The position numbers were made by a program, and so were the translations under genes. Under the pieces are notes generated by a model. That model was not told the DNA's origin. It saw only the letters and a program-made list of their open reading frames with translations, and searched no databases. Below, in pieces: positions 21,460 to 30,762 of a DNA stretch of 48,858 nt (position 1 is its first letter; every line of letters starts with the position of its first letter). The DNA comes from a virus, in the IMG/VR virus record IMGVR_UViG_3300027771_001972, positions 1 through 48,858 of that record; one strand, given 5' to 3'.

Positions 21460-23715
21460 TTAGTTTATGTATGCGTTCAATTCGTACCCATTCTTCATAC
21501 CATATACTTGAATGTGTAACATTTTCTTTTGAGGTTTACCATTTTTAAGTAATTCCAAATTTACTTTAGTTGTTTTACCAACTGAAGGTCTTTTTGAATT
21601 CATACCTACTTTGTTGAACAACTCATCATCTTCAATAGTGTACCCTTTTTTACCAGCCATTACTTCAGCAGCTTCAATAGCATGAGTATAAGATTTGAAA
21701 TATATCTCATGTTCTAAATTAGTTCCTTCAACTTTCATACCTGAAATGTTTGAACGAATTATCATTGCCTTTCCACCATCCTTCTCAACTGATTTTAAGA
21801 ACTTCTTAGCATCTACTTCGCTTGAATATGCAGCTGATGCTGGTTTTATATTTCTATTGTTAATATCTTTCTTAACTTTAAACATTACTACGAATGCCTT
21901 AGCTTCTGAAATTGTTGATTCGAATTTAAAATCTTGGTTAGCCATTGATTTCTCAGATTTGATTGCTAACAACCCTTGCTTTGATTTAGGTATCTTTAAT
22001 TGTGCAATTGCCTTTTTCTTAGCATCCCATAAATCAGTACCATTTATCTTATACTGCTTTTTGTTGTAGAATGCAATAAATTTTCCTTCATTTACTGATT
22101 CGGATTTATTTATTTTATTACCAGCTTTAACTGCATCTTTGTGAGCTTTTGAGTTTTTGTGTGCAGGTTTTTCACCTCTAGCTTTCTTAGCTCTTATGTT
22201 TGCCCATAACCCATCTCCTTCGTTTACATCCTCATTCTTCATAAGTTTGTGTGCCATATGTCCCATTGCTACAATACCACTCTTTACAAACTTATCTTTA
22301 TTAGATTGTTGTTTAAGTGCATCATATACTTGAACCATTAGAGATGCTGATTGCATATCTACTCTTACTTTCTTCTTTGATTTAGTATCAACTACTAAAG
22401 CGTTTTGTTTATCTTTTACAATTTTTCTTAATTGAATGATAACATCATCTTCTTTAGCTTCAGTAACTACTGATTCGTTTTTGAATGGATTAAATAAACC
22501 TCTCTTACTTACTTCCTTTTCAGTAGATGGTGCAACCTTTGCATTGTTTTGGTGTTTGTTTTTAATTGGATTATATTTTTCCAATTCATCTACATCCACA
22601 TTACCATCAGCATCAGTTTTCACTTCACCTGATTTATCATCACCTAATCTTACGATACCAACAGTCTTAGTTCTTTTATTATAAACTAAATCATCCTTTT
22701 TGAATTTACCTTCGTTTACTACTGATTCGTTTTTACTTAACGATTTCAATTTAGAGTCAATTGATTTAATTTCTGCATTATTAACAGATATCTTTTTTCT
22801 ACGATTAGGGTTTGATTCTAAGTTACCAAATCTTTCGTTTGATTTAACCAAATTTGCTCTTCTTTTTGTTAGAGTTGCTTTTGTATCACCAGCTTCAGTA
22901 ACTACTGATTCACCTTTGTATTCAGCATCCTTATACATACCACTAACTTTATCATCAAGTTCCTTAGCCAACTTCTTCTTTTCATCACCAAGTTTTTTAA
23001 GAACCTTTATAAAAGCTTCCTTTTTATCTGTATCTTTGTTTTTCTTATAGAAATCCAATGCCTTAGCAATATCATCAATGTTCTTTTGTTGTAGTTTTGA
23101 GATAGCGTTAATACTTCTACCTTCATTAACTACTGATTCATCTAACTCAAATTCAGAATATTTGTTTAAATCATTTAAACTTTTTAATTCAACTCGCTTA
23201 CCAGCTGAATCCATTCCGTAGATAGTAGCGGTATATTTACCCATTCCATCAGAACGTTTACCTTTTAATTTTTGTTTTAATTCAGCACCAGCTCTACGTT
23301 TGCTAACGTTAGATGATTCGTTTACCGATACTCCTTCATATATTGATTTAAGATACTGAACGAAATCTTTATCGTTTTTCATTGCTCTAAAATCACTATC
23401 CGAAAATACCTTCTTTAAGAAATCTCTAATATCTTTTGAATCTTGTCTAATTTGGTCTATTGCTGATGCAACGCCCTCTTCCATTTCTTCTGGTGATTTA
23501 CCAAATGTGTTATGAACTAATGTATCAAGTTTTGTATGAAACTCTTCTTCCTCAGCATCAGTAGCTTCAGTAATTTTAACTGGAACTAAGTGTGTTCCAA
23601 TTTTATTATCATACATCATAATATATGGGATTCCATCTTTACCCATAAGTTTAAAATCTTTATGTTTCTTATCCCAATCCTTACGAGTGATTGTTTGCAT
23701 CTTTGGTTTTGTCAT
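21460..23715 (-). CDS. Polyprotein-like virion protein with repeated V-x-E-G/A sites, 751 aa
   Basis: No named family. The protein alternates basic globular-looking modules of about 45-150 residues with a recurring linker NESVVNEG or ESVVTEA. Candidate cut sites: ITE50/A, VNE133/S, VNE198/G, VTE274/A, VNE335/G, VTE419/A, VNE499/G, VNE543/G and ISE604/A. These fit the T4 gp21 prohead-protease preference (a hydrophobic residue, any, Glu, then small). T4 internal proteins are processed this way, but usually at one or two sites. Cutting here would give about ten small Lys-rich proteins, suited to DNA binding in the head. It overlaps no neighbour but lies 1 nt after the 95-residue gene. Confidence 0.7.
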   Translation of the reverse strand: MTKPKMQTITRKDWDKKHKDFKLMGKDGIPYIMMYDNKIGTHLVPVKITEATDAEEEEFHTKLDTLVHNTFGKSPEEMEEGVASAIDQIRQDSKDIRDFLKKVFSDSDFRAMKNDKDFVQYLKSIYEGVSVNESSNVSKRRAGAELKQKLKGKRSDGMGKYTATIYGMDSAGKRVELKSLNDLNKYSEFELDESVVNEGRSINAISKLQQKNIDDIAKALDFYKKNKDTDKKEAFIKVLKKLGDEKKKLAKELDDKVSGMYKDAEYKGESVVTEAGDTKATLTKRRANLVKSNERFGNLESNPNRRKKISVNNAEIKSIDSKLKSLSKNESVVNEGKFKKDDLVYNKRTKTVGIVRLGDDKSGEVKTDADGNVDVDELEKYNPIKNKHQNNAKVAPSTEKEVSKRGLFNPFKNESVVTEAKEDDVIIQLRKIVKDKQNALVVDTKSKKKVRVDMQSASLMVQVYDALKQQSNKDKFVKSGIVAMGHMAHKLMKNEDVNEGDGLWANIRAKKARGEKPAHKNSKAHKDAVKAGNKINKSESVNEGKFIAFYNKKQYKINGTDLWDAKKKAIAQLKIPKSKQGLLAIKSEKSMANQDFKFESTISEAKAFVVMFKVKKDINNRNIKPASAAYSSEVDAKKFLKSVEKDGGKAMIIRSNISGMKVEGTNLEHEIYFKSYTHAIEAAEVMAGKKGYTIEDDELFNKVGMNSKRPSVGKTTKVNLELLKNGKPQKKMLHIQVYGMKNGYELNAYIN

Positions 23716-23716
23716 C

Positions 23717-24004
23717 TTAATTTAGTTTTTTTGCTATTGTGTAGAAATCAAATACAAATCCGTATCCAGCACCATCATAACTATGGTCAATTTCAACAGG
23801 TAATTTTAATTTCTTATCTAATTCTTTTAATATGATATAATCAATCAGTTCATCACCACCAGCTCTATCTGCGATAGCTAACTGAAGTGCATCCAATTCT
23901 TTAGAACTTTTTGCGATAGCGATTAACCCTTTGTTTTTTAGTTGGGGTATAAACTTAAACTCAACTTTGTGAGTTTTACCACCTGCTTTAATATTGATTT
24001 TCAT
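23717..24004 (-). CDS. Hypothetical protein, 95 aa
   Basis: A 95-residue product, beginning MKINIKAGGKTHKVEFKFIP and ending FDFYTIAKKLN. It is a mixed alpha/beta small domain with a Lys-rich start. No family recognised. It sits between the HAD hydrolase (33 nt) and the polyprotein-like gene (1 nt), so it is probably a head or virion-associated component. Confidence 0.7.
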   Translation of the reverse strand: MKINIKAGGKTHKVEFKFIPQLKNKGLIAIAKSSKELDALQLAIADRAGGDELIDYIILKELDKKLKLPVEIDHSYDGAGYGFVFDFYTIAKKLN

Positions 24005-24037
24005 ACTTAATTGTTATTATATTATAAATATAGTTTT

Positions 24038-24568
24038 TTAGTGTTTTATATGTTGAACTCGCCAACGTACATCCTTACCTCTCAACATCTTCTTAGTTGC
24101 ATCTACGTTCTTTTTGGAATCATCAGCAAAATACACATCATCGTAACCTTCGTTATCGATTTTATCTTCTATCCAATCAGCTTTATCTTTCGGGTTATTG
24201 GATGCTAATGCTACTACATATATTTTCTTGGAATTTACTCCAATATCTTTTAGATACTTCTTAATAGGTTTGTATGCTGCTCTAGCAGTTAAGATATAAA
24301 CACCACTACCACCACTACTCATCATTACTCTTCTTAAAATCTTAGTAATACTTTTTATTTCCTTTGGGTCTTTAACTTTGTTGAAATCTGAAAAATCAAA
24401 ATCATCACCATCCTTTTCATTGTAAACTGCGTATTCACCCGGAGTTAGTTTTGATTTTTTACCATCCGAATGAGTGATGTATATGAATGAAGTTGTTTTT
24501 ACCAACGTATCATCAAAATCAAAAACTCTTAAACTCTTTTTTTCAGTAAGTAAACTTCGTGCTATCAT
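24038..24568 (-). CDS. HAD-superfamily hydrolase
   Basis: HAD phosphatase with motif I VFDFDDTLV, motif II YILTARA and motif IV FADDSKKN. The frame opens at 24592, but promoter P8 has its -7 box at 24601-24594, so an mRNA would start at about that codon. The ATG at 24568 (176 residues), preceded by AAGAAG, is the better start. The motif layout fits nucleotidases and the phosphatase half of polynucleotide kinase/phosphatase; the substrate is open. It precedes the 95-residue and polyprotein-like genes. Confidence 0.8.
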   Translation of the reverse strand: MIARSLLTEKKSLRVFDFDDTLVKTTSFIYITHSDGKKSKLTPGEYAVYNEKDGDDFDFSDFNKVKDPKEIKSITKILRRVMMSSGGSGVYILTARAAYKPIKKYLKDIGVNSKKIYVVALASNNPKDKADWIEDKIDNEGYDDVYFADDSKKNVDATKKMLRGKDVRWRVQHIKH

Positions 24569-24593
24569 ATCTTCTTGCTCTTTTATCAACATA

Positions 24594-24625
24594 CTAATAT
24601 ACGAAATTATTTTAACTTATCCAAA
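24594..24625 (-). promoter_or_regulatory. Promoter P8, TTTG-N20-TATATTAG
   Basis: Minus strand: TTTG (24625-24622), 20 nt, TATATTAG (24601-24594), with ATTTCG before the -7 box. It lies over the end of the coiled-coil gene and the upstream edge of the HAD frame. It probably drives HAD, the 95-residue gene, polyprotein, bS21, fibre, protease and kinase-like genes. Confidence 0.75.
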
Positions 24626-24939
24626 TTTTGATTAATAAAAGCCTGATTATTTAATTCCAATAATCTTAGGTTTTCTTTTTCTAAATATTGTACTTTAACA
24701 CTAAGTTCTGCTAAATCCTTTGTGAGTTGTAATATCTTTTCTCGTAAGTCATCTTTTTCGTTAGAGCTACGTTCCAATAATTCCTCCAACCTATCAATAC
24801 GCTTTGCGCAATCATCTTTGATGAAATCTTCTTCTTCTTTTTTGTATTGAGCACGTTTCTCATAAAATCTCCAAGCTCCGGCTGAACCTAAGACTGTGGC
24901 TAATGTGATAAATACTGCGTATAATGATTCAGTTTGCAT
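24607..24939 (-). CDS. TM plus coiled-coil protein, candidate i-spanin
   Basis: Residues 6-25 are a membrane helix (LYAVFITLATVLGSAGAWRF). The rest is a long coiled coil with heptads (RIDRLEELLERSSNEKDDLR, then ILQLTKDLAELSVKVQYLEK). This N-in, C-out shape is typical of inner-membrane spanins (Rz-like), and a candidate holin gene lies two genes upstream. No o-spanin lipoprotein was found next to it. Other tail- or membrane-anchored roles are possible. Confidence 0.65.
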   Translation of the reverse strand: MQTESLYAVFITLATVLGSAGAWRFYEKRAQYKKEEEDFIKDDCAKRIDRLEELLERSSNEKDDLREKILQLTKDLAELSVKVQYLEKENLRLLELNNQAFINQNLDKLK

Positions 24940-24947
24940 AGTTGTTG

Positions 24948-25493
24948 TTATTTTCCTTTTTCTAATTCTGCTCTAAGGTAATGCTTTGCACCTATTAGGT
25001 AATCTTTTGCTTTGATAACTTTAGCTTGCCACCAATGTGGTAAGTCAATCTCTTTTCCACTTTCTTCAAACTCAACCATCATTTCTCCCAACTCATCTGC
25101 GTATCTTTCGATGGTACTTAAATCAGCTCTTAACATACCCGGTTCATCATCTTGATGTCCGATATCAGTATCTTCCAATTTTAGTTCATCATCAACACCT
25201 AATTTAGAAACATACTTATCTTCCATATCTTGCATTTGGATAAGATTCTTTCTACGTGCGTTTATTTTTTTAGTTAAATCCTTTAGGATATTAAGAAGTT
25301 TTAATTTCTTAGTAGGGTCCTTCTCAGTATTATAAGGTACCACCACTTTCTTTCTATCGGCTTCTAACTCCTTAATAACTTTTTTAACTGCTTCCATTTT
25401 CATATAAAGTTTAGGAATACCAGCTTCTACCAATTGTTCAATGGTAAATCTTTCCTCAAACTTTTCAATTAAATGTTGTTCTATTAGTTTCAT
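24948..25493 (-). CDS. Conserved T4-like marine phage protein, 181 aa
   Basis: A 181-residue helical protein. The C-terminal part, with GHQDDEPGMLRADLSTIERY, then DLPHWWQAKVIKAKDYLIGA and KHYLR, matches my memory of a segment in many T4-like marine phages. There it stands alone or at the end of structural proteins. The N-terminus contains TIEQLVEAGIP, whose LVE/A could be a prohead-protease site. The middle is Lys-rich with coiled-coil character. Function unknown; head-associated by context. Confidence 0.65.
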   Translation of the reverse strand: MKLIEQHLIEKFEERFTIEQLVEAGIPKLYMKMEAVKKVIKELEADRKKVVVPYNTEKDPTKKLKLLNILKDLTKKINARRKNLIQMQDMEDKYVSKLGVDDELKLEDTDIGHQDDEPGMLRADLSTIERYADELGEMMVEFEESGKEIDLPHWWQAKVIKAKDYLIGAKHYLRAELEKGK

Positions 25494-25583
25494 AATTTCT
25501 TATTTTATACTACCTCTATAATAAATATAAAGATAATTTTATTTAATGATTCAGCAACCCCAATAAGTTGAGGTTACCTTTTA

Positions 25584-25817
25584 TCATTTTGGTTCGTCTT
25601 TTTTAAATATTTTGGTTGCACCATCAATACCAAAAGAACCTAAAGTAATAATTACGAATGAATTGAATACTGTATCATCTATTACTAGAGCTGTTCCCAT
25701 TATACCAGTTATAATATCCGCTGCTGCGAAAACTGTCATTACTGCGAATGATGCGAATCCTACAATGTTTTTTTCGTTGTAATCGTTTTTGTCTTTAAAA
25801 ATATCTTTAAATGCCAT
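25584..25817 (-). CDS. Small two-TM protein, candidate holin
   Basis: 77 residues with two hydrophobic helices (about 19-42, IVGFASFAVMTVFAAADIITG, and about 49-66), a charged N-terminus (KDIFKDKNDYNEKN) and a Lys-rich C-terminus (KIFKKDEPK). This is the usual shape of class II holins, and no other function is suggested by the sequence. No endolysin gene is visible in this window, so the assignment rests on shape and on the nearby spanin-like gene. Confidence 0.6.
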   Translation of the reverse strand: MAFKDIFKDKNDYNEKNIVGFASFAVMTVFAAADIITGIMGTALVIDDTVFNSFVIITLGSFGIDGATKIFKKDEPK

Positions 25818-25896
25818 AATATGTTTGTTTAGTTAATTTAAGTAACCAATTAACATAACCTATTTGATTATAAATATTGAGATAGATTAGAAACGA

Positions 25897-26763
25897 TTAA
25901 ATCCTAGCTATGAAACTATGTAATTCAGTTGATAAGTGTGATTGGGCTTCTTTATAGAAATCTGTTTTCATATCAGCTTTTACTATTTTATTTTTAATAG
26001 TTGGCTCTCTGTTAAAGTAATCCTCTGAGATGTAGATTCCATCCAATACATATTGTTTAATGTCATAACCCTTTTTAATAGCACCTATGGATGCCATCAT
26101 ACCAAAGGTATCCTCAGGCCCATATCCACCAAATGAATCAGGTATTCCAATGAACTGCCAAAACTCTTTTGAATATAATGTATGCATACCACATCCAAAC
26201 TTAATTGTGGGTATTAAATGCATTACCAGTTTATTTGGGGTTTGTTGATGTACGCTTTCCAATGTTTCTTTAGTATTGAATTCAGTATCTCTCATACTCG
26301 AATCAACCAATACGTCCCAGCTATTATCCCACCATTTTGGAATAGCTGGTGAAACTATATATTTACCATTTAATGGCTCAGCTGCTCTAAGTTGGTACAT
26401 TAATTGATGTTCATGGATTATAATATCAGTATCCACAAATAAGAATTGGTCAAAGTAGTTAATCTTAATAGATTCTCTCTTTTGTTGAGTTGTACCCCAC
26501 ATAGAATCATCCAATATTATTTCATTAAGTTGATGTATTTCCTTATACTGAAATTGTTCGTTGAATATCTTAATGAAATAATCTTGCTTTAATTCACTGT
26601 TATCCCAATCAGTCAATTTTGGATTTAGGTTTAAAGTTGCCTTTATGTACACCTCATAATCCTTACAATACATAAGTGCCTTACGATACTGAATCATAAA
26701 GGTTTGAAACATTTCTATTTCATTTGGCATGATGTGAATACACACTAATGTTTTCTTACTCAT
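25897..26763 (-). CDS. GT-A-fold glycosyltransferase
   Basis: 288 residues. FDQFLFVDTDIIIHEH holds the D-x-D metal/nucleotide-sugar motif (D112-D114). FGGYGPEDTFGMM resembles the [FW]GGxGxED motif that supplies the catalytic acid in galactosyl- and GalNAc-transferases. There is no TM segment, so it acts in the cytoplasm. The start overlaps the upstream GT2 gene by TAATG. It is the last gene of the first glycan block. The sugar is not predictable. Confidence 0.75.
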   Translation of the reverse strand: MSKKTLVCIHIMPNEIEMFQTFMIQYRKALMYCKDYEVYIKATLNLNPKLTDWDNSELKQDYFIKIFNEQFQYKEIHQLNEIILDDSMWGTTQQKRESIKINYFDQFLFVDTDIIIHEHQLMYQLRAAEPLNGKYIVSPAIPKWWDNSWDVLVDSSMRDTEFNTKETLESVHQQTPNKLVMHLIPTIKFGCGMHTLYSKEFWQFIGIPDSFGGYGPEDTFGMMASIGAIKKGYDIKQYVLDGIYISEDYFNREPTIKNKIVKADMKTDFYKEAQSHLSTELHSFIARI

Positions 26764-28001
26764 TAAAATACGTTTTTAAAATGTGGTTTAATCATATCAA
26801 TGGTTTTCAAAGATTTGATGTATATATCAAATATATCAAATGAGAAACTTCCAAATGTATCAGTTTCCTCAATTATAAAAGGTAACCTTTTAATAAACTC
26901 AACAAAATGATTTTGAGTTACTTTACTTGCATCAAATGAAATGATTATATCATTATTTTTTTCATTATCAAATGGTTTAACTCTATCAGTTATATCATAT
27001 TCAGATTGTTTATTTTCCAATGTTACATAAGTACCATATTCACAATCTACATATATAGTATCACACCAAGGTTCTAATATTGATAATAGTTGTGTATTAC
27101 AATTTTTAACAACAAAACCTGTATTGTATCGTTTTGGTACAATTGGTAACATATTATCATCATGCAACACATCAATATGCCATTTTCTCCACCACTCTTT
27201 AAATTTATTTTCTCTGAGTAATGTGTATTCTTCCGAATCCTTTGGTTTGTACCAAATTGTACCATCAGGTAATGGAATCTCTTTTTCAATTTCAATACCA
27301 TCTTTAAACCTACTTCCTCTACAAGTCATATGATACACGTATGCATCTCTACTCTGAATTAGTTTATATCCATTTAAATGAAATCTATTGAAGATATCAG
27401 AATCTTCCAATTCCATTGGTGCGAATAAGAAGTCATGTCCACCTATTGATGTAAAATCTTCTTTATACATTACCCAAGGTGCAAAGATACCCATTGATGT
27501 TTTATCTCTATCAATCAACTCTTTAGAATTTACAAACTCTAAGAATTCATCTTTCTGATTAGTAAACTCACCCACTTCCATACCAAAGTTCCTAACGTAC
27601 TTTTCAGGTCCAGGTGGATGTAGAGGTGGTTCGATACGAGTTGCTGATACAACACTCATTGGTGTAAGGTGTTTCAATGTATTCTGAACATACATTGGTG
27701 TTACTACCATATCTGAATGTAATATTGATACAATTGGAGTCTTAGCCAACTTAAAACCAATATCATACAATACAGTATGTCCAACTCTATCACCACTATC
27801 GTTTCTATATGTGATGATATTATCTTTACCATCTGCGTAACTTTCAATCCACTCCCAACTATTATCATCCGAAGCATCATCCAATATTACGATATCATGC
27901 TCACTACCATAGTGTTCTTCAATAGAACCTACGGCTTGTTGTAGATATGGTAGATTACTTCTACAAGGTATTACAAATGTTATTCTTTGATAATTTGTCA
28001 T
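26763..28001 (-). CDS. Family 2 glycosyltransferase with C-terminal extension
   Basis: GT2 N-terminal domain: ITFVIPCRSNLPYLQQAVGS, DIVILDDASDDNSWEWIESY, and SILHSDMVV in place of the usual D-x-D, with MELEDSDIFNRF downstream as the catalytic E/D region. Residues about 290-412 form an extra domain (VVKNCNTQLLSILEPWCDTI, ending HFKNVF) of unknown fold. Length is 412 residues against about 250-330 for simple GT2 proteins. Coupled at both ends by TAATG. Confidence 0.8.
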   Translation of the reverse strand: MTNYQRITFVIPCRSNLPYLQQAVGSIEEHYGSEHDIVILDDASDDNSWEWIESYADGKDNIITYRNDSGDRVGHTVLYDIGFKLAKTPIVSILHSDMVVTPMYVQNTLKHLTPMSVVSATRIEPPLHPPGPEKYVRNFGMEVGEFTNQKDEFLEFVNSKELIDRDKTSMGIFAPWVMYKEDFTSIGGHDFLFAPMELEDSDIFNRFHLNGYKLIQSRDAYVYHMTCRGSRFKDGIEIEKEIPLPDGTIWYKPKDSEEYTLLRENKFKEWWRKWHIDVLHDDNMLPIVPKRYNTGFVVKNCNTQLLSILEPWCDTIYVDCEYGTYVTLENKQSEYDITDRVKPFDNEKNNDIIISFDASKVTQNHFVEFIKRLPFIIEETDTFGSFSFDIFDIYIKSLKTIDMIKPHFKNVF

Positions 28002-29374
28002 TACTTCTTATTAATATAGTTATCTAAATAATATTGGAGGTCTGATGGTGTTCCCAATCCCCACATTTTGGGTGTATCAAATGTTCTTACTTTCAATCCA
28101 CTCTTAATTGCAATATTGTAAACTGGTGCTACGTAGAATTCACCATTTACTCTGATATCACTATCAATCATTTCCTCAGCGTACTTAACGAAATCAGAAC
28201 CATGCTTATAATAATAGAATCCAATTGTTGCTAAATCAGATATTGGATTCTTCTCCTGCACTTCAGTTACAAATCCATCTTCATCTAATTTTGCGAAACT
28301 CCACTTTGGGTGAGTTGAATGAAATACTGGGATTCCACCATCACAATCATTCTCATTCATTTTGTAGAAAAACTCATTTGAATCCCATTCTACAAATTGG
28401 TCAGAATTAGCGAAGAACAATGGATTACCATTATCAATAAATTCCTTAGCCAATAAAGCAGTACAAGCAGCTCCCTCAGTTACACCCTCAACTTCTACTA
28501 TTGTACAATTTGGTGTAATTAAGTTAAGTAGTGTATCTAAGTTGAATTTCTCTCTATGGGATTTCTGAACTACATATATGTAGTTTGCATCAATGTTTAG
28601 ATTCTCAACTACAACCTGTATCATAGGCTTACCATCAACTTCAATTAATGGTTTTGGAAATACATAACCAGCATCAACAAATCTACTCCCAGCTCCTGCC
28701 ATTGGAATCAATACGTTTAACTTTTCATCTTTCCACTTTGGTTTATCATTTGTTTTACCCATTTCTATTTCGTTTAACTTTTTATAGATTGTATCATAAG
28801 TTACTTCACCCGGATTCTTTACTCTCAATACGTGAGATTTAGAACGTGATGCTGCAAGTAATCCATATGGTGAATCTTCTACGATTAAAGTTTCGTGTGG
28901 TAAACAACTCATCATTGATATTGCCTTCCAATACATTTCTGGATGTGGTTTAGAATTTTTAACATCTTCATTAGATATAACTAAATCCATATACTCCATT
29001 ATACCCAACTTAGATAGAACTGTCAATACAGTCTTTCTGATTGAGTTGGAACAAACTGCTATCTTATACCCATCATCAACCAATGAACTCATTAGTGATT
29101 GTAATTCTACATTGGGTTTTAACTCTTTCAACATTTTCAATGTGTACTTTTGTTTCTTTTCCCAAATATCAGAATGTTGTTCAGTTGGTAAACCTTTGTT
29201 CTCACTCAACATCTCTAACTTTTGATTTGTTTTTAAACCATCATAAGTTGATAGGTGTTCAGCCCAACTGATTTCATATTCTTTTCCTAATGCATCGTTC
29301 AATGCATCAAAGTGGATGTTTTTAGCCTCAACCAATACACCATCTAAATCGTAAATCACTAATTTTGTTTTCAT
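28001..29374 (-). CDS. Fused HAD phosphatase and sugar nucleotidyltransferase
   Basis: Residues 1-205 are a beta-phosphoglucomutase-like HAD domain: LVIYDLDGVLVEAKN (D9, D11), CSNS, SKPHPEMYW and VEDSPYG. Residues about 217-457 are an NTP-transferase: LNVLIPMAGAGSRF, PKPLIEVDGKPM, ANSDQFVEW and later WGLGTPSDLQYY. It can dephosphorylate a sugar phosphate and activate a sugar phosphate to an NDP-sugar. This is similar in logic to heptose or cyclitol pathways, where a bisphosphate is trimmed and then activated. It overlaps the upstream gene by ATGA. The real substrate is not visible. Confidence 0.85.
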   Translation of the reverse strand: MKTKLVIYDLDGVLVEAKNIHFDALNDALGKEYEISWAEHLSTYDGLKTNQKLEMLSENKGLPTEQHSDIWEKKQKYTLKMLKELKPNVELQSLMSSLVDDGYKIAVCSNSIRKTVLTVLSKLGIMEYMDLVISNEDVKNSKPHPEMYWKAISMMSCLPHETLIVEDSPYGLLAASRSKSHVLRVKNPGEVTYDTIYKKLNEIEMGKTNDKPKWKDEKLNVLIPMAGAGSRFVDAGYVFPKPLIEVDGKPMIQVVVENLNIDANYIYVVQKSHREKFNLDTLLNLITPNCTIVEVEGVTEGAACTALLAKEFIDNGNPLFFANSDQFVEWDSNEFFYKMNENDCDGGIPVFHSTHPKWSFAKLDEDGFVTEVQEKNPISDLATIGFYYYKHGSDFVKYAEEMIDSDIRVNGEFYVAPVYNIAIKSGLKVRTFDTPKMWGLGTPSDLQYYLDNYINKK

Positions 29375-30051
29375 ACTATTCCTCTTTCAAATGGGTTGAT
29401 ATTATACTTCCCAAATAATTTATCCAATTCATCCCTATACTCACCCATATTCCACTTACCTTTATTAATAGCTGTAGCTATATAAGGAAATATGATACTA
29501 TCACAATGATGCATACCCCGTTGTTTCTCATTACCCAATCTTACCATATAGTGATGTGTGATGGATTCAACTGCTCCTTCAAAATCCCATATGTTTAAAG
29601 ATGGTACTGAATTTAACAAAGATACGAAATCTTTTCGGTTTATCAAAGTCGGTTGGATAGAAAATGAACTTTCCACTAAAGTATTATCTATATCAGATGA
29701 TGATTTATTGGTAATGGTATTGATAAGCTTTATTGAACCAACCTGTCCACTATTTACCAAATCATAATACCTTTCAATATAATCTAACTTTACCTCACTA
29801 AATAATATCATATCCTCATGCAAAAACAAAATAGTTTCTTCGGTAATCTGAGGTAGTACTTCTTTCCAGCGTTCGGTATATGGTTTGCTATCATCATATG
29901 TTAATTGTACATATTGTGATAATTTTGAATGTTCTTTATCAACCACCACATATACTTTGTTGTTAGGTAAATACTTTTTAAGTTGGCTAAAGAACATATC
30001 CCAAACATCAACCATATCAGTATGTGTATAAACTACTATTGGTACATTCAT
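29371..30051 (-). CDS. Glycosyltransferase-like protein, GT-A type
   Basis: 226 residues. MNVPIVVYTHTDMVDVWDMF at the N-terminus, KVYVVVDK, and TILFLHEDMILF look like a GT-A fold with an HEDM motif in the position of D-x-D. GAVESITHHYM may hold the acceptor site. No exact family. Its position between two nucleotidyltransferases suggests it uses one of the activated sugars. It lies 6 nt after the nucleotidyltransferase gene. Confidence 0.6.
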   Translation of the reverse strand: MNVPIVVYTHTDMVDVWDMFFSQLKKYLPNNKVYVVVDKEHSKLSQYVQLTYDDSKPYTERWKEVLPQITEETILFLHEDMILFSEVKLDYIERYYDLVNSGQVGSIKLINTITNKSSSDIDNTLVESSFSIQPTLINRKDFVSLLNSVPSLNIWDFEGAVESITHHYMVRLGNEKQRGMHHCDSIIFPYIATAINKGKWNMGEYRDELDKLFGKYNINPFERGIV

Positions 30052-30057
30052 ACTAGC

Positions 30058-30750
30058 TTATCTTAATTTTAATTTAACTAAATTAGTATATTCATGTGGT
30101 GTTCCTAACACTATCGTATCATTATCATTATGTACATCACCACTCACAATACGCTTATCATCTTTTATCATTTTATCATATATTTGACTTATATAACCAT
30201 CTACATAATATTTACGATATGTTTCGGTAGAACTAAATCCATATAGACCAGATGTTGCTTCATTGGATATTAGTATCTTTTCAGAAATATTAGTTATAGT
30301 ATTATTATCACGTAGTACATAACTGTATTTATGATTTTGAGATGAAAATAAATCTATATACCCATCTGCATTATTCAATTCATTATTTATTCTTAAATAA
30401 TCTCTGTTATATAATATAGTATCTATGTTATGTACAATAAACCTACTTTGGGAGTTACTTTTCTCAATCCCCCGCAAGAGTGTTTCTGATTGGCTATTTG
30501 TATCATCGATTACTATTATCTTAAAATTTCCAGAAGTATAATAATCACACGTTTTTTGAATATGATTATAATAATCCATATCCTTTTTATGCATTATCAA
30601 ATATACATTATCAAATTTATAATCCATAAACTGATTTAGTAATTCTGATAAAATTGTTCTGTGTCCCCAAGGTAACAAAAACTTAGGTATTTGATAACCC
30701 TCATTTTTAAACCTACTATATTCACCTGCCATTGTTAAAAATAAATCCAT
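30058..30750 (-). CDS. Sugar-phosphate nucleotidyltransferase
   Basis: MDLFLTMAGEYSRFKNEGYQ then IPKFLLPWGHRTIL gives the pyrophosphorylase signature (G-x-G-x-R-F replaced by GEYSRF, then PKxLLP). A later VHNIDTILYN marks the metal-binding region. The 230-residue size fits the compact RmlA/IspD-like class. It lies just after the SDR gene and next to the sugar-phosphate cyclase, so it may activate a cyclitol or modified sugar phosphate. This is an inference from position. Confidence 0.75.
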   Translation of the reverse strand: MDLFLTMAGEYSRFKNEGYQIPKFLLPWGHRTILSELLNQFMDYKFDNVYLIMHKKDMDYYNHIQKTCDYYTSGNFKIIVIDDTNSQSETLLRGIEKSNSQSRFIVHNIDTILYNRDYLRINNELNNADGYIDLFSSQNHKYSYVLRDNNTITNISEKILISNEATSGLYGFSSTETYRKYYVDGYISQIYDKMIKDDKRIVSGDVHNDNDTIVLGTPHEYTNLVKLKLR

Positions 30751-30762
30751 TGCTATATTTGT

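Noticed and set aside
25556-25575. AACCTCAA/TTGGGGTT hairpin between the holin-like and 181-residue genes
   Set aside because: Eight pairs with one wobble but no T-run on the minus strand; function unclear, so not listed as a terminator.
26828-26855. CAAATATA with CAAA nearby, resembling a promoter in the GT2 gene
   Set aside because: The spacer would be 16 nt, not 20, and the site is in a simple AT-rich coding stretch.
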